From assembly GCA_900544945.1 (NCBI GenBank), contig UQXG01000022.1, positions 1 to 20,398 of the forward strand: DNA of 20,398 nt, written 5' to 3'. A program made the translations under genes and the position numbers. This document shows positions 1-5,833 of the stretch, piece by piece. The notes below the pieces were generated by a model. The model was not told the DNA's origin and searched no databases. It saw only the letters and a list, made by a program, of their open reading frames with translations. Position 1 is the stretch's first letter. Each line of letters starts with the position of its first letter. This DNA comes from an uncultured Eubacteriales bacterium (GTDB lineage: Bacteria; Bacillota; Clostridia; Oscillospirales; Oscillospiraceae).

Positions 1-8
1 ATTGCCAC

Positions 9-26
9 GCCAGTGTGAGCACTGGC
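9..26. repeat. Short hairpin, end of an intergenic repeat
   Basis: GCCAGTG (9-15) and CACTGGC (20-26) form a perfect 7-bp stem around TGAG. A similar CCAGTG/CACTGG hairpin recurs at 19286-19305, so this is probably the truncated end of a dispersed intergenic repeat that begins outside the window. No coding potential is visible in bases 1-58. Confidence 0.45.
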
Positions 27-58
27 TCGCAATGACATGGTTCTTTGACAATCTCGGA

Positions 59-90
59 AGCCGCCGCCCCCATGGGCGGCGGCTGTTTTT
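59..90 (+). terminator. Rho-independent terminator of an upstream gene
   Basis: An 11-bp GC-rich stem (59-69 with 74-84, loop 70-73) is followed by a run of five T at 86-90. It would end a plus-strand transcript entering from outside the window. Confidence 0.75.
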
Positions 91-152
91 CGCCGTTTTC
101 CCAAAAGCAGCCACAGATTTTTCAAAAAACGGTTTTCTTTTTCTGGCCTGTA

Positions 153-161
153 TGCTACAAT
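153..161 (+). promoter_or_regulatory. Extended -10 promoter of the small membrane protein gene
   Basis: TGC followed by TACAAT (156-161) is an extended -10 element. The -35 hexamer 17 bp upstream (TTTTCT) is poor, so recognition would rest on the TGn motif. It lies 33 bp before the start codon at 195, between the upstream terminator and the gene. Confidence 0.5.
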
Positions 162-194
162 AAAGACGGAATCAAAATTCAGGAGGGAATTACC

Positions 195-473
195 ATGGAA
201 AATCCGATCATTGACCCCGATTATGTACCGCCCTATACCCGGAATACCGCGGATATGTCCGTTGGCGACTGGGTGCTCACCCTGATTCTGACGGCAATTC
301 CCCTGGTGGGCTTTATCTGCCTGATTGTCTGGGCAGTAAGCAGCTCCCCGGAGAAGCGTTCCCGGAAGAATTGGGCCATTGCCCAGTTTATCATCACGCT
401 GGTGACCCTTGCGCTGACCGTTGTGCTGATTGTCGTGTATGGTGCGGCCATCATGGATCTGATGCGCATGTAA
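195..473 (+). CDS. Small two-helix membrane protein
   Basis: A 92-residue protein. The ATG at 195 is chosen because AGGAGGG lies 7 bases upstream (181-187); the longer open frame would start inside the upstream terminator region. A polar N-terminus rich in Pro and Tyr is followed by two hydrophobic segments (about residues 25-48 and 62-86) joined by a basic loop with the pattern RSRKNWA. A GDW-x-LT...IPLVG-x-I-x-L-x-VWA pattern followed by an RxNWA motif is familiar from small uncharacterised Firmicute membrane proteins, but no function is known to me. It is monocistronic: its own promoter lies upstream and a strong terminator follows at once. Confidence 0.8.
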   Translation: MENPIIDPDYVPPYTRNTADMSVGDWVLTLILTAIPLVGFICLIVWAVSSSPEKRSRKNWAIAQFIITLVTLALTVVLIVVYGAAIMDLMRM

Positions 474-481
474 ATCCACAC

Positions 482-512
482 CCCCGGTCTGAAAATCAGA
501 CCGGGGTTTTTT
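482..512 (+). terminator. Rho-independent terminator
   Basis: A perfect 10-bp stem, CCCCGGTCTG (482-491) with CAGACCGGGG (497-506), loop AAAAT, then six T (507-512). It ends the small membrane protein gene. Confidence 0.9.
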
Positions 513-605
513 CTGCCCTGTGGAGACGTACCTTGATTTCTACGAAACCGGCGAAAAAAGTCGAAAAGAGTTTACATAACGCACTATCATAATCTTTTCC
601 TCTCT

Positions 606-648
606 TTTTCCACATGAGTTATCCACATTCTCCACAGGTTTCTCCACA
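606..648 (+). other. Cluster of four DnaA-box-like nonamers
   Basis: Four same-strand nonamers in 43 bp: TTTTCCACA (606-614), TTATCCACA (619-627, exact bacterial DnaA box consensus), TTCTCCACA (628-636) and TTCTCCACA (640-648). Start-to-start spacing is 13, 9 and 12 bp. An AT-rich stretch lies to the left (565-605). Such tandem clusters are typical of replication origins or DnaA-titrating sites. No dnaA or dnaN gene is in the window, so the role is inferred. Confidence 0.5.
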
Positions 649-700
649 GGCTTTTCCGGAAAACCCCTGAAATTGGAAGGGCCTTCCCTGGTGGTACCGA

Positions 701-735
701 AAAAACTCCACAGCCTTATCAAAAGCTGTGGAGTT
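701..735 (-). terminator. Rho-independent terminator of the thioesterase operon
   Basis: An 11-bp perfect stem (704-714 with 725-735, AACTCCACAGC and its complement) is followed on the minus strand by a T run (complement of A at 701-705). It lies 22 bp beyond the stop of the acyl-ACP thioesterase gene. Confidence 0.85.
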
Positions 736-756
736 CCATAAGTTTACATAACACGT

Positions 757-1491
757 TTAGTCGAAGAGCAGTCTGGCGGAGAACACCCGGGTATTCTCAC
801 TGCCGTCCTGCCGGTGGGCATCCATGTACAGACACCGCTCCTCGGGATAATCCCACCGAAGCTCCAGCTGCTGGCCCTCCCGGGCTTCGCTGAGATAGCA
901 GACGGTGAATTCCCGGATTTCGTGGGCGGTGTGGTAGGTGCTGGGAATCAGGTCGCAGATCCAGTCTAAGTACCGGCAGTTGTTCATATGCCCGTTCCGA
1001 TCCAGGTCGGTGAAGCACACCTGGCGGTTCCGGCTGTTTTTCAGCAGCTTGGCGGGCAGACCCGTGGGTACCGTCAGCTCGTTGCCCCGGAGGGTGCCGG
1101 CCAGAGCAATGCCGCTTTTTCCCGGAAGGATCATGTTCCGGGTGTCCAGATCCATCAGCACCCAAAGGCTGATGGAACGGAAAACCTCCCGGCCTGCCGC
1201 GTCATAGGCGACCATGGAACGGGGGAAGGCCACCCGGGTAGGCGGCATGGGCCAGGTTTCCACATGGATGGTCTCCCCCAGCCGGGGAAGCCGGGTCACC
1301 TGCACCTTGTGCCGGGTGACGGCCCAGAACATCCGCTGCCGGGCCAGAACATCATAGCCGACGGTGAGCTCGGTGCTGTGCATCCCGGCTACCTCCTGGG
1401 CGTAGGAGAGAATCCGGGAGGGCAGCAGCCGCCCGTGGCAGTCCACATCCCGCTCGGTGATTTGAAAATTTGTCTGATAAATGGGTTCCAT
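757..1491 (-). CDS. Acyl-ACP thioesterase (FatA/FatB-like)
   Basis: A 244-residue cytosolic protein of the double hot-dog acyl-ACP thioesterase family, which hydrolyses acyl-acyl carrier protein to free fatty acid. The first hot-dog begins with ITERDVDCHGRL (about residues 11-22) and runs to about 130. The second carries the family motif DLDRNGHMNN..YLDW (residues 162-177), including the Asn/His region that corresponds to the catalytic site of plant FatA/FatB. Length matches bacterial members, which lack a transit peptide. The start at 1491 gives the canonical N-terminus, but the Shine-Dalgarno (GAGG) is weak and the spacing long. It is the last gene of the minus-strand cluster, 69 bp after htrA, and is followed by a strong terminator. 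A link to membrane lipid turnover is possible but not shown. Confidence 0.85.
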   Translation of the reverse strand: MEPIYQTNFQITERDVDCHGRLLPSRILSYAQEVAGMHSTELTVGYDVLARQRMFWAVTRHKVQVTRLPRLGETIHVETWPMPPTRVAFPRSMVAYDAAGREVFRSISLWVLMDLDTRNMILPGKSGIALAGTLRGNELTVPTGLPAKLLKNSRNRQVCFTDLDRNGHMNNCRYLDWICDLIPSTYHTAHEIREFTVCYLSEAREGQQLELRWDYPEERCLYMDAHRQDGSENTRVFSARLLFD

Positions 1492-1560
1492 GAAAAATGA
1501 CCTCGCAATCTGTTAAAACCCACCTCCCACCGGTCACGATGGAAGGGTAAGAATACTGGA

Positions 1561-2829
1561 TTAGTTGGGAATATCCTCCTGAAGAGTCAGCGTCAGCCGG
1601 TACTGCTGGCCCCGGCGATAGAGAATGGCCTCCACCTGCTGGCCTACCTGGCAGTCGTAAATGGCGGCTTTCAGATCGTCCAGGCCGGTGATCCGGGTGT
1701 CTCCCAGGTACAGAAGCATATCGCCCACCTGAACGCCCTTCTGAGCCGCGTCGCTGCCCCCGTCCACCTGGGTGATGTAGAGCCCCGCGGGCATCCGGTA
1801 GTAGTGCTGATAGAATTTGGACAGAGCCTCGCCGGAGATGCCCAGAGTGGGCCGACCGGACACATAGCCCTGGGCGATGATCTGATCCACGATTTCCTTC
1901 ACCTGGGTGCTGGGAATGGCAAAGCCAAGCCCCTCCACACCGGCAGTGTCGGCGAAAGCGCCGATTTTGACGGTGTTGATGCCGATGACCTGACCGTAGC
2001 AGTTAATCAGCGGCCCGCCGGAATTGCCGGAGTTCAGGGCGGCGTTGGTCTGAATCAGGGTCATGGTTCGGCCGTTGACCTCCACATCCCGGTTGATGGC
2101 GGAGACGATGCCGTTGGTATAGGTGCCCCGGAATTCCACCCCCAGAGGATCGCCGATGGCAACCACCGTGTCCCCTACCCGCAGGCTGTCGGAATTGCCG
2201 AACCGGGCGGGGGTCAGATCCTGGGCATTGATGTGCAGCACCGCCAGATCGGATACCGCGTCATAGCCTACGGATTGGGCGGTGAAGGTCCGGTCGTCGG
2301 TGAGCAGCACGGTGATCTCCTTGGCATCGCTGATGACGTGATAGTTGGTTACGAGATATCCGTCGGACGAGATCGCCACGCCGGTGCCGGAGGAAGTGCT
2401 CCGGCTGCCCACGCAGGAAATGGAGACCACCGAGGGGATGTTTTTGGCGTAAATCTCTTGCAGGGACAGGCCGCCGCCCTCAGGAACGGTATCCACCCCC
2501 TTGGGGGCTGCCTGTAAATCCATGGTGCACCCGGCATGGACGGCCGGCTTTGCTTCCCGGTCTTCGGCGGTGGCTTCCGGTGCCTGGGTCTCGGAGGTAG
2601 TTTCCTCGGTGGTGAAGGAAATGGCCAGCTCCTGGGAAGGATCCTCCCGGTTCAGCTTCTGGAACAGCCGGATGTTCAGCACCCCCAGCACGGTGACGAT
2701 GCCGCACAGGAAGATGATGAAGATCAGAAGCATTGCCACCAGAGCACCCCGGTTTTTCGGCGGCTCGGTGGGGCCGGTATAATAGGTATTGTCATCCCAT
2801 TCGGGATAGTTTCGATTGCGTTCGTTCAT
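1561..2829 (-). CDS. HtrA/DegP-like membrane-anchored serine protease
   Basis: A 422-residue S1C-family protease with the usual Firmicute HtrA plan: a cytoplasmic N-terminus rich in Asn, Pro and Tyr, one membrane segment (about 29-52), an acidic Thr/Glu-rich linker (60-120), a trypsin-like domain (125-320) and one PDZ domain (about 325-418). The catalytic triad is intact: His164 in TNYHV, Asp194 in SDLAVL and Ser270 in NSGNSGGPL. The active domain faces outside and would degrade misfolded envelope proteins; PDZ domains bind exposed C-termini. Its Shine-Dalgarno (GAGG) overlaps the stop codon of the histidine kinase gene 8 bp upstream, so translation is probably coupled. Being encoded with a two-component kinase suggests that it is an output of that system. 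Confidence 0.93.
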   Translation of the reverse strand: MNERNRNYPEWDDNTYYTGPTEPPKNRGALVAMLLIFIIFLCGIVTVLGVLNIRLFQKLNREDPSQELAISFTTEETTSETQAPEATAEDREAKPAVHAGCTMDLQAAPKGVDTVPEGGGLSLQEIYAKNIPSVVSISCVGSRSTSSGTGVAISSDGYLVTNYHVISDAKEITVLLTDDRTFTAQSVGYDAVSDLAVLHINAQDLTPARFGNSDSLRVGDTVVAIGDPLGVEFRGTYTNGIVSAINRDVEVNGRTMTLIQTNAALNSGNSGGPLINCYGQVIGINTVKIGAFADTAGVEGLGFAIPSTQVKEIVDQIIAQGYVSGRPTLGISGEALSKFYQHYYRMPAGLYITQVDGGSDAAQKGVQVGDMLLYLGDTRITGLDDLKAAIYDCQVGQQVEAILYRRGQQYRLTLTLQEDIPN

Positions 2830-2837
2830 AGATGACC

Positions 2838-4262
2838 TCAGTTCACAAGGGGCATGGTAAAGGTAAATTCGGTTTTCCCGTTTTTGGAGGTGACGGAGAT
2901 GTTCTCTCCGTGGGCGCAGACGATGGTTTTCACAATGTAAAGCCCCAGACCCCAGCCGTCCCGGTTCTGGGAGCGGGATTTGTCCAGCTTATGGAACCGG
3001 TCGAAGACCAGGGGCAGCTCCTCCGGCGGGATGGTCTGGCCGTCGTTGGAAACGGAGACGTAGGCCTTGCTGCCGCCCTCCCGGATGGTCAGTCCCAGAG
3101 TGCCCCCTTCCGGGCAGAACTTGACGGCGTTGTCCAGCAGATTGTAGATGACCTGGGTGATGTAGTCCTGGTTTGCCATGGTGTAAACCGGGTGCTCCGG
3201 GAAGTTCACGTCCACGTTCAGCTTCTTGTCGTTGATCTTCTTTTCGAAGGTGATGAGCACCTGACCGGCGCATTCTTCCAGATCAAAGTGAATCTTTTTG
3301 TCCTCCGGAATTCCCTGCTCCTTTTGCAGCTGGGAGATATCCAGCATACTGCGCACCAACCGGCTCAGACGCTTGGTCTCATCGGAGACGATGTGCAGGT
3401 AATGCTCCTGATGCTCCGGCGGGATGGTGCCGTCCAGAATCCCGTCCACATAGCCGGAAATGGTGGTCATGGGGGTCTTCAGCTCATGGGACACGTTGGC
3501 AACGAATTCCTGACGCTGGTATTCGCTCTTTTGCAGGGAGGAGGCCATGTTGTTGAAGGCCAGAGCCAGCTCCTCCATTTCCTCGCTGGAATCCTCGTCG
3601 ATTTTCACCCGGGCATCCAGCTCTCCGTGGCCGAAGGCGGTGGCGGCGTTGGCAAGCTCCTTCAATGGCTTACTTTCCCGGCGGGCAAAGGCGGTAACGC
3701 CCAGCACGGCCACCAGAACCACAAAGACGGCGGCGGTGGTGAAAATATTGCCGATTTTGTCCAGAACCACCCGGGTTCCCGCGGTGGGGGTGGAGACCAT
3801 GACGATGCCCAGGTGCTCCTCCCCGCTGACAATGGGAGCGGAGACCACATACCGCTCCTCGGAGTAGAGATTGCGGATAGTGCCGGTGGCACTGTAGCCG
3901 TTGTTTTCGTAAACCTTGTCCAGATACTCCTGATTCAACTGCCAGCCGTCGTGGTCGCAGCCGGTGAGATTGCCGGAGCACAGGATGATATAGCCCTGAT
4001 TGTTGCAGATGACCACATCCGCCTGGGTGATCTGGGAGACGATGTCCAGGTTGAGCATTAGCTCCCGGCTTGTCAGATTGTTGTCCATTCCATAGGCGCT
4101 GGCCAGGTTTGCCACCACCTGGGCATCCTGGTGGAGCTGGGATACGGTGGTATCCTCCAGAAAGCTGTTTACCTGATACTGGAAGGACGCGCCCAGAATG
4201 GTCAGTGCCAGCAGAAGGGTGGTTGCCACCATGGAAAAACTGCGGCTGAAGGAGCTTTTCAT
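2838..4262 (-). CDS. Sensor histidine kinase (HAMP, HisKA, HATPase_c)
   Basis: With the start at 4262 the protein has 474 residues. This ATG follows GAGGTG and gives a normal basic N-terminus before the first membrane helix; the open frame extends 25 codons further but those overlap the promoter. The order is: TM1 (about 9-28), an extracytoplasmic sensor domain (about 30-168), TM2 (about 170-193), HAMP (about 195-250), HisKA with phospho-acceptor His259 in NVSHELKTPM, and HATPase_c with N box (around Asn378, NLLDNAVKF), G1 (around Asp407, NDGQTI) and G2 (GWGLGL, 436-441). The layout is PhoR/WalK-like. The likely partner is the OmpR-type regulator at 4962-5654, although two features lie between them. 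It has its own sigma-A promoter and is coupled to htrA downstream. Confidence 0.93.
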   Translation of the reverse strand: MKSSFSRSFSMVATTLLLALTILGASFQYQVNSFLEDTTVSQLHQDAQVVANLASAYGMDNNLTSRELMLNLDIVSQITQADVVICNNQGYIILCSGNLTGCDHDGWQLNQEYLDKVYENNGYSATGTIRNLYSEERYVVSAPIVSGEEHLGIVMVSTPTAGTRVVLDKIGNIFTTAAVFVVLVAVLGVTAFARRESKPLKELANAATAFGHGELDARVKIDEDSSEEMEELALAFNNMASSLQKSEYQRQEFVANVSHELKTPMTTISGYVDGILDGTIPPEHQEHYLHIVSDETKRLSRLVRSMLDISQLQKEQGIPEDKKIHFDLEECAGQVLITFEKKINDKKLNVDVNFPEHPVYTMANQDYITQVIYNLLDNAVKFCPEGGTLGLTIREGGSKAYVSVSNDGQTIPPEELPLVFDRFHKLDKSRSQNRDGWGLGLYIVKTIVCAHGENISVTSKNGKTEFTFTMPLVN

Positions 4263-4305
4263 CCTCGGGGCACCTCTTTCCTGATTTCCTGAAATTTTTG
4301 ATTTT

Positions 4306-4333
4306 ATTATAGCATATTCGCCGGGCATTTCAA
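4306..4333 (-). promoter_or_regulatory. Sigma-A promoter of the kinase-htrA operon
   Basis: On the minus strand TTGAAA (4333-4328) is separated by 16 bp from TATAAT (4311-4306), with an extended -10 TG. It lies between the terminator of the preceding small gene and the kinase start, so kinase and htrA can be transcribed independently of the regulator. Confidence 0.75.
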
Positions 4334-4362
4334 CCAAAGCAAAAGAAAGTTTACAATTTTAG

Positions 4363-4397
4363 AAAAACCGCCCGCTGTCCGGAGGGACGGCGGGCGG
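4363..4397 (-). terminator. Rho-independent terminator of the DUF2007-like gene
   Basis: A 13-bp GC-rich stem (4368-4380 with 4385-4397, one imperfect pair) is followed on the minus strand by T residues (complement of A at 4363-4367). It lies 9 bp after the small gene and separates it from the kinase operon. Confidence 0.75.
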
Positions 4398-4405
4398 AGT
4401 ATGGA

Positions 4406-4636
4406 TTAACCGAGCAGGTGGTTGGCTTCCTCAAAATCCGAATTGGGAACGTACAGGTCGTAGGAAATCTGGTACTCCGGCAGCTGGCCAAGGGTTCCGG
4501 TCTGGGGGTTGGCGTTGTGGGACTTGACCAGGGGCTTGATGCCGGCATTTTCCAGAATTTCCGTTTTCTTCTTCAGCTCTTCGGAAGAGAAGGTGGAAAA
4601 AACCAGCCGGTGGGTCAGTGGATACAGGGGATTCAT
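4406..4636 (-). CDS. Small DUF2007-like protein (putative signal-transducing domain)
   Basis: A 76-residue soluble protein. The ATG at 4636 is chosen because AAGGAGGAC (4651-4643) sits 6 bases upstream; the 30 extra upstream codons would run through a promoter and the inverted-repeat element. The fold pattern is one ferredoxin-like unit: beta strand (LVFSTFS), helix (EELKKKTEILENAG), strand, loop, strand (YQISYDLYVP), helix (DFEEANHLL). This matches the DUF2007 family of about 70 residues, whose members are thought to act in signalling but have no proven biochemical role. It lies between the response regulator and its likely kinase. The nearest promoter on its strand is at 4927-4954, which would give it a leader of about 280 nt containing the structured element. 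Confidence 0.7.
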   Translation of the reverse strand: MNPLYPLTHRLVFSTFSSEELKKKTEILENAGIKPLVKSHNANPQTGTLGQLPEYQISYDLYVPNSDFEEANHLLG

Positions 4637-4658
4637 CGCGCAGTCCTCCTTCGCAAAA

Positions 4659-4687
4659 TTGACAAATTTCTGTTTTCTTGCTAATAT
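4659..4687 (+). promoter_or_regulatory. Consensus sigma-A promoter for the 27-codon ORF
   Basis: TTGACA (4659-4664, exact consensus), a 17-bp spacer, then TAATAT (4682-4687). A start near 4694 would give a transcript whose 5' region contains the left inverted arm and then the 27-codon ORF. It points away from the DUF2007-like gene and has no other downstream gene in the same direction before uppP. Confidence 0.65.
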
Positions 4688-4743
4688 ATTACCAACCCCA
4701 TTCGGGGCCGGAAAGAGCATTGCCATAATACGGATAGGCGGTT

Positions 4744-4772
4744 GGCTGCATCTCCGAAAGGAGGTGAGAGCC
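4744..4772 (+). promoter_or_regulatory. Hairpin sequestering the Shine-Dalgarno of the 27-codon ORF
   Basis: CATCTCC (4749-4755), a GAAA tetraloop, then GGAGGTG (4760-4766) pair over 7 bp with one wobble. GGCT (4744-4747) and AGCC (4769-4772) can extend the stem up to the start codon. The strong Shine-Dalgarno is therefore buried in the folded RNA. The GGCT segment also belongs to the left inverted arm, so the two pairings compete. Confidence 0.6.
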
Positions 4773-4856
4773 GTGCCGATTACGCTGACCTTACATATTG
4801 GTAGTTATACCATTACGATCACCGTAAAACGCAGAAACCGCCACTCGGCCAAGTGA
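4773..4856 (+). CDS. 27-residue peptide, candidate type I toxin-like
   Basis: GTG at 4773 follows AAAGGAGGTG (4757-4766) by 6 bases, an almost ideal ribosome binding site; the ORF ends with TGA at 4854-4856. The peptide has alternating hydrophobic and Thr residues (PITLTLHI, then a GSY turn, then TITITV), which suggests a beta hairpin, and a basic tail KRRNRHSAK. There is no clear transmembrane helix, unlike Fst/TxpA-type toxins. I do not recognise a named family. Flanking features (own consensus promoter, buried Shine-Dalgarno, 5'/3' inverted arms, opposing promoter) are those of type I toxin mRNAs. The alternative is that the ORF is incidental to a structured RNA on the other strand; the strength of the ribosome binding site argues against this. 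Confidence 0.5.
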   Translation: MPITLTLHIGSYTITITVKRRNRHSAK

Positions 4857-4864
4857 CGGTTTCT
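4833..4864. other. Hairpin over the end of the 27-codon ORF
   Basis: AGAAACCG and CACT (4833-4840, 4842-4845) pair with AGTG and CGGTTTCT (4852-4855, 4857-4864) around CGGCCA, with one C/A mismatch. The stop codon lies inside the stem. No T run follows on the plus strand, so it is not a standard terminator; on the minus strand TGCGTTTT follows, which is weak. Confidence 0.6.
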
Positions 4865-4926
4865 AAGCTAGTCTTGCAAACTATTAACTGAGCCAACCGC
4901 TTATCGGCAATGCTCTTTTCATGTTT

Positions 4927-4954
4927 ATTATACCACGGCCTGGTGAAAAGTCAA
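4927..4954 (-). promoter_or_regulatory. Sigma-A promoter facing into the inverted-repeat element
   Basis: On the minus strand TTGACT (4954-4949), a 16-bp spacer, TATAAT (4932-4927). It begins 8 bp after the stop codon of the response regulator gene and converges on the plus-strand promoter at 4659-4687. Confidence 0.7.
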
Positions 4955-4961
4955 GGCATCT

Positions 4962-5654
4962 TTACTGCTGTAATACCTCGAACTTATAGCCTACGCCCCA
5001 GACGGTTTTCAGGCTCCAGTTGGCGTGGACATTCTCCAGCTTCTCACGAAGCCGCTTCACGTGGACGTCCACCGTCCGGCTGTCGCCGAAATAGTCAAAG
5101 CCCCAGACCTCGTCCAGCAGCTGGTTGCGGGTATAGACCCGGTTGGGCGAGGAGGCCAGGTAGTACAGCAGCTCCATCTCCTTGGGAGGCGTGTCGATCT
5201 TCTTGCCGTCCACGATCAGCTCGAAGGCGTCCATATCGATAATCAGCTTGTCGAATACCAGTCGGCGAGCCTTTTTCTCGGTAGTCACCCCCGCCGTCCG
5301 GCGGAGCACCGCCTCGATTCTTGCCAGCACCTCCTTCATTTCGAAGGGCTTGGTAATATAGTCGTCGGCACCGGCTTTCAGGCCACTGACCTTGTCGTCG
5401 GTTTCCCCCTTGGCGGTGAGCATGATGATGGGCACCTGGGATTCCGCCCGGATGGCCTTGCAGACGCTCCAGCCGTCCATGACCGGCATCATCACATCCA
5501 GCAGCACCAGGTCGGGCTTGATGGCCCGGAATTTGGCCAGTCCCTGACCGCCGTCGTTGGCTACGGTTACGGCGTAGCCTTCCTTTTCCAGATACATTTG
5601 CAGAAGCTCCGCAATATTCCGGTCGTCTTCCGCGATCAAAACCGATATAGCCAT
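4962..5654 (-). CDS. OmpR/PhoB-family response regulator
   Basis: A 230-residue cytosolic two-domain regulator. The receiver domain (1-120) has the acidic pocket Asp10/Asp11, phospho-acceptor Asp53 in LLDVMMP, Thr80 and Lys102 in TKPF. The winged-helix DNA-binding domain (about 130-228) shows the usual SSPNRVYTRNQLLDEVWG and RTVDVHVKRLREKL segments and ends in GVGYKFE. AGGAGGAAGAG precedes the ATG. It is presumably phosphorylated by the kinase at 2838-4262, from which it is separated by the inverted-repeat element and the DUF2007-like gene. Its promoter carries Pho-box-like repeats, which suggests a PhoP-like regulator and autoregulation. WalR- or PhoP-type specificity cannot be decided from the protein alone. 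Confidence 0.93.
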   Translation of the reverse strand: MAISVLIAEDDRNIAELLQMYLEKEGYAVTVANDGGQGLAKFRAIKPDLVLLDVMMPVMDGWSVCKAIRAESQVPIIMLTAKGETDDKVSGLKAGADDYITKPFEMKEVLARIEAVLRRTAGVTTEKKARRLVFDKLIIDMDAFELIVDGKKIDTPPKEMELLYYLASSPNRVYTRNQLLDEVWGFDYFGDSRTVDVHVKRLREKLENVHANWSLKTVWGVGYKFEVLQQ

Positions 5655-5687
5655 GTTCTCTTCCTCCTATTGTTTCCTTTTTCTATT

Positions 5688-5751
5688 ATTATAGCGATTT
5701 GCGCCGTCGAAACGTGAACAGTTTGTAAAGAATACAACCCAAATTTGTGAA
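5688..5751 (-). promoter_or_regulatory. Response regulator promoter with Pho-box-like 11-bp repeats
   Basis: On the minus strand the hexamers TTCACA (5751-5746), GGGTTG (5740-5735, degenerate), TTTACA (5729-5724) and TTCACG (5718-5713) are spaced exactly 11 bp start to start. TATAAT follows at 5693-5688, 19 bp after the last hexamer, and there is no good -35. PhoP/PhoB boxes are TTHACA-like direct repeats with 11-bp period placed in this way at activated promoters. Confidence 0.55.
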
Positions 5752-5764
5752 CAAGAAATAGTTG

Positions 5765-5793
5765 TTGCATTTCCGCTCGGATGGCGGTATGAT
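5765..5793 (+). promoter_or_regulatory. Sigma-A promoter of uppP
   Basis: TTGCAT (5765-5770), 17-bp spacer, TATGAT (5788-5793), 40 bp before the uppP start codon. The outermost Pho-box-like hexamer of the divergent regulator promoter ends only 13 bp upstream. Confidence 0.6.
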
Positions 5794-5833
5794 AGGGCTG
5801 ACAGATAATATTTGTTTGAAATGAGGATTTCCT

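Larger units (their letters stand above)
569..752. repeat. 12-bp direct repeats flanking the DnaA-box cluster
   Basis: AGTTTACATAAC occurs at 569-580 and again, identically, at 741-752, 172 bp apart. The pair brackets the DnaA-box-like cluster and the minus-strand terminator. The copies may be protein binding sites or AT-rich unwinding segments; no known consensus was recognised. The 283-bp gap between the converging genes (474-756) holds no other gene that I can see. Confidence 0.5.
4712..4918. repeat. Long inverted arms enclosing the 27-codon ORF
   Basis: Left arm: AAAGAGCATTGCC (4712-4724), an 8-nt insertion, then GATAGGCGGTTGGCT (4733-4747). Right arm: AGCCAACCGCTTATC (4891-4905) and GGCAATGCTCTTT (4906-4918). 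Thirteen bases pair perfectly and fifteen with a single mismatch or wobble. In RNA of either strand the arms would join the 5' and 3' ends. The gap between genes from 4637 to 4961 is filled by this element and its two promoters. Confidence 0.8.
4712..4920 (-). ncRNA. Predicted antisense or leader RNA opposite the 27-codon ORF
   Basis: The minus-strand promoter at 4927-4954 would start transcription near 4920, exactly at the outer edge of the right inverted arm. The RNA would be fully complementary to the sense transcript, including the Shine-Dalgarno and start codon. It could act as an antisense RNA, or be the first part of a long leader of the DUF2007-like gene. No clear terminator is seen at the distal arm, so the 3' boundary is a guess. 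Confidence 0.35.

Noticed and set aside
2832..4061. Long open frame on the plus strand opposite the histidine kinase
   Set aside because: It is antisense to a gene with full kinase motifs, has low-complexity Gly/Val/His-rich translation and no ribosome binding site. The same holds for the long frames opposite serS, fumC, the M3 gene, uppP and the nucleotidyltransferase.
4712..4918. Simple transposon (MITE) reading of the inverted arms
   Set aside because: No target-site duplication is visible at the borders, and the arms begin exactly at the predicted RNA start sites, which fits RNA function better. It is not fully excluded without other copies.
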